From: Crenothrix sp. D3 | GTDB taxonomy: Bacteria > Pseudomonadota > Gammaproteobacteria > Methylococcales > Methylomonadaceae | Direction: 5' to 3' | NCBI GenBank assembly: GCA_002134785.1 | Contig: MBQZ01000094.1 | Span: forward strand, 44,243-108,242 | DNA: 64,000 nucleotides | Shown: positions 57,207 through 64,000 of the stretch, piece by piece | How positions within the stretch are numbered: the stretch's first letter is position 1 | How the letters are laid out: each line of letters begins with the position of its first letter | The notes under the pieces: generated by a model | The model's database searches: none | What the model saw: the letters and a program-made list of their open reading frames with translations, nothing else | What the model was told of the DNA's origin: nothing | Position numbers and translations under genes: made by a program

Positions 57207-58040
57207 TTATTGACGGTGGCGTAGCCATTTTTTTACAGCGACACAAAGAGTAATAAATCCTTTTTCACGCAAAATCCATACAGATTTTAACAAGCGATGT
57301 TGGTAAATAAGTAGCCAGTAGAGTGGATAACTTGCTTTATAGCGTTTCAGTATGCGGTGATTTTCAAGTCCTAATTTTTTCTGACCCACTCGTTGAGAGG
57401 TTTGCACGATGTGTTCACGATACACCGACAGTGGCTGATTCAAATAAGCAAATTTTGTGGCTTGTGATAAACGAATAATCCAATCCCAATCCCCCGCGTA
57501 TTGAAACGCCAAATCAAAGACGATGTGGTTATTAGCGATTAATGGTTTAGCGATAAATAATGAGCAATGCGGAATAAGCAACCAATAGCGAATAAACCAT
57601 GCAGGGTAGGGTGGTTTTCTTAAGGTAGGATCTAATTCCAATAATTCACTTTTGTCGTTCATGTGTAAGGTATCGCCATAAATACACCCGCAATCAGGAT
57701 GCGCCTGCCAAAAGGCAATCACAGAGCTAAGTACAGAGGGCGAGGCATATTTATCATCGGCACAGATAATACTGACTACATCGCCTTGCGCCGCTGCTAA
57801 ACCTTCGTTAAGTGTGGCATATTGCCCTTTATTTTCTCGACTCCACCAGCGTAAATGTGGGTATTTTTGCAGAATGGCAACTGTCGCGCCGTTATCATTA
57901 GAGCCATCATCAATAATAATATGTTCAATATGCGGATAATCTTGTTGCAACACACTGAGAATGAGTTCATCAAGATAATCAGCTCCATTATAGACAGGGG
58001 TAATAATGGAAATGAGCGGTTGTTTTTCAATAAAAGCCAT
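57207..58040 (-). CDS. GT2-family glycosyltransferase
   Basis: 277 residues. PLISIITPVYNGADYLDELILSVLQQDYPHIEHIIIDDGSND, NKGQYATLNEGLAAAQGDVVSIICADDKY (DxD) and a basic C-terminus. Its ATG overlaps the stop of the fnlC remnant (TAATG), which shows that the original operon ran fnlB-fnlC-this gene before the insertion element arrived. The fragmented upstream genes may affect its expression. Confidence 0.85.
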   Translation of the reverse strand: MAFIEKQPLISIITPVYNGADYLDELILSVLQQDYPHIEHIIIDDGSNDNGATVAILQKYPHLRWWSRENKGQYATLNEGLAAAQGDVVSIICADDKYASPSVLSSVIAFWQAHPDCGCIYGDTLHMNDKSELLELDPTLRKPPYPAWFIRYWLLIPHCSLFIAKPLIANNHIVFDLAFQYAGDWDWIIRLSQATKFAYLNQPLSVYREHIVQTSQRVGQKKLGLENHRILKRYKASYPLYWLLIYQHRLLKSVWILREKGFITLCVAVKKWLRHRQ

Positions 58041-58379
58041 TATGGTGTTGGTTTCTTCCAGATTTTATGATTGACGTAGTCAGTATAACTCATGATTATG
58101 CGGACGATTTTATCGGATACATTGGTTGCTGCGTAGTCACTCACTAGTTGAATGGTGCGTTCAGTGCCGCGTGCTTGAGTCGATAACAGTTTTATTGCTG
58201 ATAGCATCCGTTCAATATTCAGCCCTACCATCATCACCGCACCTTGTTCAAAGCCTTCAGGGCGTTCGTGAGTCTCGCGTAAATTGAGTGCTGGAAAATT
58301 GAGAATAGAGGCTTCTTCAGTAATTGTACCACTGTCAGATAACACCACTTTTGCCTCTGTCTGTAGTTTTATATAATCA
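58040..58379 (-). pseudogene. 3' remnant of UDP-GlcNAc 2-epimerase-type gene (fnlC/wbjD/capG)
   Basis: About 113 codons are left: [47 protein letters not shown] is the unmistakable C-terminal part of WecB/FnlC-type UDP-sugar 2-epimerases, about 375 residues when complete. The 5' end is cut at the inverted repeat of the insertion element, and a reading frame continues from the element into it, starting with an unrelated ATG. In FnlABC, this enzyme makes UDP-L-FucNAc from the product of FnlB. No active enzyme expected. Confidence 0.88.
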
Positions 58380-59529
58380 ATCTCTGTACATGACAAAAAA
58401 ATCAGCTTGAACCACAAAGCCGCTTAAACTCAAGAAAAGAAAACAAAAGGTTAAGCGTATTTTCAGAGGAATACACCCGCTTAAACAACTTCTCGTTAAT
58501 AATATCTAAGCCGAGTCTGAAAATGCTTTTAGCAAGCCATTGATGCTTTTTCACCTTAATGGGTTTAACGTTTTCATGTTGCCATTCACCTACTCGATGC
58601 GCCCAGCAAAAGGCGAGTACGGCGGCGGTCAGTGACGTGGGTGTCTTCAAAGTTAAAGCCACGACTTTTTAAGCAGCTAAACAAAGTCTCGATTTGCCAG
58701 CGTAGTGCGTAGCTTGCAATAGCATCTTCGCAGGGTTTCCCTGTTGCCACAATCAATAACGTGCCATCTTGTAGATAAATAAACGTCTACTTCGAGTATT
58801 TTTCGTGCGTCGTTCAGAACGAGGGTTTCGCCCACTTTAAGAAATCGACACAGGTGCTGAACTTGAACAACATCACCGCGACTGTTCGTTACTTTAGTAT
58901 TTTTCTTGATGCGAATTGCAAAATTAATCCCTTCGCTTTTCAACCACTGAAACCACTTTTTACCCACAAACTCACGGTCAGCTAACAACTTGATAATCCG
59001 CTTTTTACCGAATTGACTGATAAATCGCTTCATCAGGGCAATGCGCTCACGGGTATTAGAATGACCCTTTTTGTTCAATAAAATCCAGTACACAGGGATT
59101 GCAATGCCTTTATAAACCACTGCCAACACCAAAATATTGATGTTTTTCTTACCCCATTTCCAATGGGTACGGTCAAAAGTCAGATAATAATCCGTTTCTA
59201 AAAATCCAAATAACTGGATGACAAACCACGCAACATGATCAAAATCAACTGCGTGTCGGTCGCTCAGAAAGCGTTGTATGCGTCGATAGTTAGACTCTAA
59301 CTTCGCTGAACTCGGAAAGGCTTTGGCGAGTTTGCTTAAATTTATCGTCTCCTTGAAAAAATAAAGCAATCACCATGCTGACCAGACAATCCATTCGCGC
59401 TTTATTCCAGTGAAAGTGTTGGTTTAATAGGGTCGATAACTCAGTAAAGTGTGACATAGCGTTATATTTTGCAAATGTCAGTATTTTGCCATATTTTCAA
59501 TGCGTTGTTTTTTTGTCATGTACAGAGAT
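58380..59529 (-). mobile_element. Degenerate IS4-family-like insertion sequence
   Basis: About 1.15 kb flanked by 22-bp inverted repeats that share CTCTGTACATGACAAAAAAA (58380-58401 and 59508-59529). Its single transposase gene is broken. I find no direct target duplication at the ends, and its two flanks belong to different, truncated genes (fnlB and fnlC), so a deletion or recombination accompanied insertion. Exact element ends may differ by a few bases. Confidence 0.9.
58402..59457 (-). pseudogene. IS4-like transposase, broken by three frameshifts
   Basis: Pieces read in different frames: MSHFTELSTLLNQHFHWNKARMDCLVSMV (from 59457), NLSKLAKAFPSSAKLE...LTFDRTHWKWGKKNINILVLAVV (DDE first Asp region) and ILLADREFVG-type, YALRWQIETLFSCLKSRGFNFEDTH (the YREK-like DDE Glu region) and LAFCWAHRVGEWQHE...KSIFRLGLDII. 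Breaks are at a six-A run (59356-59361), at about 58780-58795 and at about 58625-58645. The first needs +1 change and the next two others, so programmed frameshifting cannot explain all. Non-functional. Confidence 0.85.
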
Positions 59530-60064
59530 CATCAATATAAACTAGATTTATTATCGAATTTTCATCATTAATAGAAATAGGTAAGTCATGTGAAATATTA
59601 TGGCAAAAGGTAGCAACAACGGAGTTGTAATTAGGATTACTCCACTTACCAAATACATTAGGGAGGCGATAAATATAAACACAAGCCCCTATATCTTTGG
59701 CATATTGTCTTAAAATAATCTCAGTATCACGCTTACTTTTACCATAAGGATTATTCAATTCAGCTTGCGTTGAAGAAGAAAAAATAATGGGGATGTTGCG
59801 CTTATTATGAATAAGTGCCTGACAAAGCGTCTTCGTCAAATCTACATTGCCACTAATAAATTCAGAAGGCAATTGCGGACGATTTACACCCGCCAAATGC
59901 ACAACTGCATCCAAATCAACAACCAACTTAAACAAATCTTGTTCAGGCGTTTGATGCGAAAAACAAATGACTTCAAAATCACCCAGCTCACGAAAATGAG
60001 CAAGTAAGTTTTTTGCAATAAAGCCATTGGTGTCTGTTATCAACACTTTTATGTTTTTATTCAT
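59530..60064 (-). pseudogene. 5' remnant of fnlB/wbjC/capF-type sugar reductase gene
   Basis: About 178 codons of an SDR enzyme: VLITDTNGFIAKNLLAHF, HLAGVNRP, IIFSSSTQAELNNPYGKSKRDTE and VYIDDL, then the stop formed in the insertion-element repeat. The family (CapF/FnlB/WbjC) is about 370 residues with a C-terminal cupin domain, all lost here. The encoded enzyme would reduce the intermediate to the 6-deoxy-talose form of UDP-L-FucNAc synthesis. A truncated protein may still be made but should be inactive. Confidence 0.88.
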
Positions 60065-60180
60065 AAATATTATTTTTAATAATCATAGATGAGGAGCATC
60101 TATTTCAGAAAAATTTCCCGACAACAGTTAATTTAAAGTATTAATTGGAAAAAGTAGATAAGTCAAAGATATATTCCATA

Positions 60181-61170
60181 TTAAATAAAATCTTTTTTAT
60201 TAAAAATATTATGACGACCAGTCAGTCTATTTTTTAATATTTTTAACTTATTTTTCCAAGTTTTTAATCTTTTTTCTGTGCCATGATAGTCGTAATCTGC
60301 ATCAATATGACTTATTGCTATTTTTATGTTGTGCAAATGAATAACATAGGGTTTATAAATTATTTCAATAGCTTGCTTGGTTAATTTATAATTACAGACT
60401 AATTCTATTTTATTATTTTCAAGAAATTTTAAATAATGGAAATGATAAAAAATCACTTTAAAATGCGTTTTAGTTGCTAGCTCAATACCAAAAATCTCAT
60501 TATCATTATTATTGAATAATTTATATTGTTGAATATTCCAAGGTGCGACACCAGCACCCAAATTTTTAACCTCATGAACACCTTCAAATTGATTCAACCA
60601 ATTATCCAAATATTTTTGATCGCCAAACTTGCCTTCCTCAATATGTGCATAACACCAATCAATACACGCATTCCGCCACCAATTCAATACTTTCATGCCA
60701 TCATCATCATTTTTAAACCTCAAGAATTGCGCACAATATTTACCACTGGTTGCTGTTTGATTATATTCGGGTGTATATCGATGCTCTGTAATCGAAACTG
60801 ATTTATCTCCAATTTCTCCGATAAGCACATTAGGATCTGAGAAAAAATATAAATCCGAATCTAAATAAGTACAATGTGTTAATTGATAAGTTTTAATTAC
60901 GTGTTTAATAGCAGAAGCTTTACAGGTCCAACAATACTCACCAATAGAACGACTAGCTTTTATATTAAGCAACGCTTCATCTTCAAATTCTTGTAAAGAT
61001 ATAATAGTTGCATTTTCTAAATTTAATTTTTTTAATAAAGCGTAGCATCTATTATCAAAAGCAAAGATATATAAATGAAATTCCTTTGAATGTTTCGCAA
61101 GCGACTCATACATTGCAAGACCGCGCGTAACATAACGGCTATTGAATAAAGTACAATAATTATATGTCAT
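60181..61170 (-). CDS. Glycosyltransferase-like protein (DxD, GT8-type pattern)
   Basis: 329 residues. MTYNYCTLFNSRYVTRGLAMYESL (nucleotide site), CTYLDSDLYFFSDP (DxD, metal/UDP binding), SITEHRYTPEYN, VLNWWRNACIDWCYAHIEEGKFGDQKYLDNW and APWNIQQYKLF. The pattern is that of a GT-A, retaining, GT8/GT77-like nucleotide-sugar transferase found in O-antigen loci. The coding sequence is strikingly A+T-rich and poor in charged preferred codons compared with the wbpM side, which suggests foreign origin. The first gene upstream of the fnl remnants. Confidence 0.78.
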   Translation of the reverse strand: MTYNYCTLFNSRYVTRGLAMYESLAKHSKEFHLYIFAFDNRCYALLKKLNLENATIISLQEFEDEALLNIKASRSIGEYCWTCKASAIKHVIKTYQLTHCTYLDSDLYFFSDPNVLIGEIGDKSVSITEHRYTPEYNQTATSGKYCAQFLRFKNDDDGMKVLNWWRNACIDWCYAHIEEGKFGDQKYLDNWLNQFEGVHEVKNLGAGVAPWNIQQYKLFNNNDNEIFGIELATKTHFKVIFYHFHYLKFLENNKIELVCNYKLTKQAIEIIYKPYVIHLHNIKIAISHIDADYDYHGTEKRLKTWKNKLKILKNRLTGRHNIFNKKDFI

Positions 61171-61258
61171 AAAATTTAACCACTACCTGTTGTGTCTGTA
61201 TTTCTTAATAGGGTGTGCATTATCATTCTGATTAAAATAGTTAAAAGTATACTAATAA

Positions 61259-62116
61259 TTAATTAAAAAAACCAAATTTAGCTATAGTAATATTAGTAAA
61301 CAGAACCGCAACTGATTTAACATACTTTATGGGGATAAGCACCCATAATATTACTTTAAACCAATAGTCTTCAGCAATTCGTGGGAATTCAGTGTAATAA
61401 GGAAGATAATCTAGTAATAGAAGCTGTCTAAGCTTACTAGAGTATGCCTGTGGGCATGTTCTTGCTTGACTTGTAGCCACATTCCTTTTGAATAACATGG
61501 TATTAGGATTAGTTGAGAGTCTACCATATTGAGCAACTTTAAATACTAGATGATTATCACTACCGAACGCATCGCTAACATCAAAATTTTTCAAATCAAT
61601 TCTTTTGTACAAGCCATAAAAAAAATTAGCCTTATAACTATTTTCATCTGATAGAAATAATTGTATTAATCGAAGAAATTTAAATTCACTAAAACGTTGA
61701 TACTTATGTTGCCTAATTATCTCACCATTCTCAGCGATACTAACAATATGTCCAAACGCTATAATCGTACCAGCAGTAAAGTCGTTTAAAAGTACATCCA
61801 GCCAATTATTACTCCAATAATCATCGTGTGCAATCCAAATAAAGTATTCGCCAACCGCCTTATTGAGAACGAACATAAAATTAGCAGATGCACCTAAATT
61901 TTTATCTTGTCTTATATATTTAATCCGTGAGTCTTTTTTTGCATATTCAAAACAAATAATTCCTGTATCATCAGTTGACGCATTATCAGAGATAATTAAT
62001 TCAAAATCTATAAAGGTTTGATTTAATAAAGAGTCCAAAGCTTCACGGATAAATCTATCACCATTATAAACTGGCATACCAATGCTAATTTTTGGAAAAA
62101 TATTTTTTTTATTCAT
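61259..62116 (-). CDS. GT2-family glycosyltransferase
   Basis: 285 residues. ISIGMPVYNGDRFIREALDSLLNQTF, IISDNASTDDTG, LGASANFMFVLNKAVGEYFIWIAHDDYW (DxD-like) and a basic, helical C-terminus. The encoded region is A+T-rich, like its neighbour. It is 27 bp from the flippase gene. Its substrate is unknown. Confidence 0.85.
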   Translation of the reverse strand: MNKKNIFPKISIGMPVYNGDRFIREALDSLLNQTFIDFELIISDNASTDDTGIICFEYAKKDSRIKYIRQDKNLGASANFMFVLNKAVGEYFIWIAHDDYWSNNWLDVLLNDFTAGTIIAFGHIVSIAENGEIIRQHKYQRFSEFKFLRLIQLFLSDENSYKANFFYGLYKRIDLKNFDVSDAFGSDNHLVFKVAQYGRLSTNPNTMLFKRNVATSQARTCPQAYSSKLRQLLLLDYLPYYTEFPRIAEDYWFKVILWVLIPIKYVKSVAVLFTNITIAKFGFFN

Positions 62117-62143
62117 AGTTAAGTTCTATGTCAATTTTAAAAT

Positions 62144-63634
62144 TCATAGCTTTCTTCCTCCAAGAGGGTAACGAGGTATAAAAGGTGACACCAACCATGC
62201 AGATGCCACCATTAAAATACCACTGAGTAATAATAAAACTAATTCAGCTATTTTAGAAAGCCCTTCTGGGAATATAAATACACAAAATCCGCCAGTACAC
62301 AGTACAGTAAAACTAGGAATTAAAATATCTTTTCCATACCATCTCCATTTTTCGGTGGTCAGCAACCGTCTATACAGGAAATGAACACTTATCAAGACAT
62401 AGCCGCTATTTAGTATTACCCATATCCACGCCGCGCCCATTACTCCATAATTCAGGGTTGCCCAGATCATAGACGGCACTAATAAGACTACAGCGACAGT
62501 ATTTGAGTACACTGAAAATTTTGTCCAGCCATAAGCTAATGTAAGCATGTAAGGAATGTGCATAAAGCCATTTAACATTGTTCCTAAAGCCATTAAAGCT
62601 AATAATGGTGCGACATTTTCAACCAGTAGCGCATTTCCTGTCCACAGTAGTAATAAATTTTTACCAAAAAACACTAATATGAGGGTGGCAGGAATAATTA
62701 GTACACTAATTAATTGCGCACTTTGATGATAAATTTTTATTAATTCAGCGGTATCGCTTTGAGTAACTAATTCGGTAAAACGTGGGTAATAGGCTTGCGT
62801 AACAGGCAATATTAAATTATTAAGTATTGCTGCTACCGTTCCTGCTAAGGTGTAATAGCCAAACATTTCTAAATTTAACAAGCGGGACAGGATGATTTTG
62901 TCAGCTTGTGTTAATAATAACGAAAGTAAAGTAATCGCCATCATACCGCCTGCAAATCGCCAAATCTCTTTCAATTGCAGCAATGAGAATCGAGCAGATT
63001 GTTTGCTGACTGGTAAATGATGATAAGTTGTGGCAATAAACACTACGATGGTGGTAATTGATACCACGCCTTGCCAAAGGAAAAAGATGTTAATGCTAGG
63101 TGCGACCCAGATTAATACTAAAACTGCTCCGCCTGAACGTAACGTTGCCAAGACTGCACCTGCTACGTTCAACCACACTTGTTGTTGTAAACCCACTATT
63201 GCGCCACGATAAAGTCCTTCAATAAAACGCAAGGCAATGACTAAGCCTATGATTGAAATTGCGTGTGCTAACTCTTCTGTGGGTATTTTTTCGGTATGTA
63301 ACCAATGGTTCGCCAGCCAAGTTGCAGACAGACTAAGCCCTGTAAATAGAACAATGGCAAGCGTAAAACAAATAATTTCCAGTGTGCGCAGTAGATCACG
63401 AATAGATTGTTCGCTATGCGCTCCTGCGGTGTAACGCGCCATCTCTCGGCTTAAGGTGGGTGTCATACCCATATCCAGCAGAGTCAGCCATGCTTGCAAC
63501 ATAATAAATATGCCGATTAACCCGTAAGCCTCCATGCCTAAATACTTGATATAAACAGGCACGAATACCAAGCTCATGATGGCAGTCCAAGCTTGTCCTA
63601 AATAATTAGCGAGTACGTTTTTTTTTAGTGACAT
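62144..63634 (-). CDS. wzx: Oligosaccharide flippase (Wzx-like)
   Basis: 495 residues from the ATG at 63634; a longer reading frame runs to 63748, but its first 38 residues are not typical. MOP-superfamily transporter with about 14 hydrophobic helices: LKKNVLANYLGQAWTAIMSLVFVPVYIKYLGMEAYGLIGIF, MTPTLSREMARY, and QADKIILSRLLNLEMFGYYTLAG. It flips undecaprenyl-linked O-units across the inner membrane for Wzy polymerisation. It is the most upstream complete gene of the polysaccharide operon here. Wzy itself is not recognised. Confidence 0.88.
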   Translation of the reverse strand: MSLKKNVLANYLGQAWTAIMSLVFVPVYIKYLGMEAYGLIGIFIMLQAWLTLLDMGMTPTLSREMARYTAGAHSEQSIRDLLRTLEIICFTLAIVLFTGLSLSATWLANHWLHTEKIPTEELAHAISIIGLVIALRFIEGLYRGAIVGLQQQVWLNVAGAVLATLRSGGAVLVLIWVAPSINIFFLWQGVVSITTIVVFIATTYHHLPVSKQSARFSLLQLKEIWRFAGGMMAITLLSLLLTQADKIILSRLLNLEMFGYYTLAGTVAAILNNLILPVTQAYYPRFTELVTQSDTAELIKIYHQSAQLISVLIIPATLILVFFGKNLLLLWTGNALLVENVAPLLALMALGTMLNGFMHIPYMLTLAYGWTKFSVYSNTVAVVLLVPSMIWATLNYGVMGAAWIWVILNSGYVLISVHFLYRRLLTTEKWRWYGKDILIPSFTVLCTGGFCVFIFPEGLSKIAELVLLLLSGILMVASAWLVSPFIPRYPLGGRKL

Positions 63635-63898
63635 TCTGCTAGTTCTTTGTCTCAATAAATCCGCCATGTGCGTGTTAAAAATAGCACCCATGCCAATGGT
63701 TTCATAGTCTTTTAAACACCGTCTATCATTGGCGATAGTGGCTCGCATTGCCAGTGGTGCAGTATGAATGTTAATTGAATCGATTTGTTTATCAGTAACA
63801 GCTAAATTTTCTACTCAATCAAGTTCTGGTTGCCAAGCAATAGTAACATTCCAATCGCTGTCTGGATGCCTAGTATAGCCAAAGCAAAATAAAATGAT
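63635..63898. other. Intergenic stretch upstream of the flippase
   Basis: 264 bp with no supportable gene on either strand. It should contain the flippase/operon promoter and the right-hand outer end of the IS630-type element. I could not identify the inverted repeat by eye because the element's other end is outside the window. Confidence 0.4.
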
Positions 63899-64000
63899 TT
63901 AAAAAAGCTGAGAAAACAGCGTATCAGTGGAACAGTTTTTCTTTCTTCTAAGAGCTTTAGCTTGCGCCCATTTGTGTTCAATAGGATTTAAGTCAGGAGA
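63899..64000 (-). CDS. 3' end of an IS630-family transposase (partial)
   Basis: The minus-strand frame read from the window edge gives SPDLNPIEHKWAQAKALRRK followed by KNCSTDTLFSQLF and a TAA (63899-63901). The motif DLNPIEHKWAQ, with the last acidic residue of the DDE triad (E), is the hallmark of IS630 transposases. 33 residues are visible; the rest lies outside. The protein may or may not be whole. Confidence 0.85.
   Translation of the reverse strand, partial: SPDLNPIEHKWAQAKALRRKKNCSTDTLFSQLF

Noticed and set aside
59356..59361. Programmed frameshift in the IS transposase
   Set aside because: Reaching the next fragment needs a +1 change, and two further breaks exist, so decay or error is simpler.

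Overview
The window looks like a chromosomal segment of a gammaproteobacterium of moderate to low G+C. The gene orders ybeD-lipB-lipA, mreBCD-mrdA-rodA, nagZ-hpt-mtnP, smc-zipA-ligA and hfq-hflX all fit that class. A split B12-dependent ribonucleotide reductase (nrdJa/nrdJb), a RegB/RegA-type redox two-component system and an MtrA/DmsE-type multihaem cytochrome would suit a Methylococcales-like, respiratory, aquatic bacterium. No C1-oxidation gene is in view, so that placement is inference. No rRNA, tRNA or CRISPR array was seen.

Layout. 1-1.2 kb: two periplasmic c-type cytochromes on the minus strand, an MtrA/DmsE-like multihaem protein cut by the window edge and a small class I cytochrome with no distal Met. 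1.5-6.8 kb: ubiX, rlpA, dacA, a D-amino-acid aminotransferase, ybeD, lipB and lipA, the last five tightly packed. 6.8-12.3 kb: the cell-elongation cluster mreB-mreC-mreD-mrdA-rodA on the minus strand; mreC appears to start at AUA. 12.5-16.8 kb: gatB without gatC or gatA, a RegB/RegA-like pair and an FkbM methyltransferase. 16.8-24.4 kb: nagZ, hpt and mtnP (muropeptide and purine/methylthio salvage), two glycine-rich unknown proteins, efpL, rlmG, accA and an Old Yellow Enzyme. 24.6-32.7 kb: smc, zipA, ligA, then hflX and hfq on the minus strand.

33-40.3 kb is the most unusual part. NrdR boxes precede nrdJa, which carries a 378-residue LAGLIDADG intein placed directly before the catalytic cysteine. 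Its partner nrdJb, which holds the C-terminal cysteines missing from NrdJa, lies 3 kb away. Between them sit a three-gene module that reads as a toxin-antitoxin-chaperone system (MqsR-like, MqsA-like, SecB-like) with a double MqsA-type operator, and a secreted two-DT aspartyl-protease-like protein.

40.5-48.1 kb: batD, an O-acetylhomoserine sulfhydrylase, typA/bipA, a rhodanese-methyltransferase-LysR group and a very small membrane protein. 48.2-63.7 kb: a minus-strand O-antigen/polysaccharide cluster that reads, in transcription order, Wzx flippase, glycosyltransferases, fnlB/fnlC remnants, more glycosyltransferases and epimerases, a WbpL/WecA-like initiating transferase and a WbpM-like dehydratase. 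A degenerate IS4-like element has replaced the 3' part of fnlB and the 5' part of fnlC, so UDP-L-FucNAc synthesis from this locus is probably lost. The tail of an IS630-type transposase lies at the right edge.

Two kinds of dispersed palindrome recur. One is centred on TTTAA flanked by complementary arms, with one copy in frame inside smc. The other is a GTTGTAGGGTACGC element that supplies stop codons for two genes and the start region of lipB.
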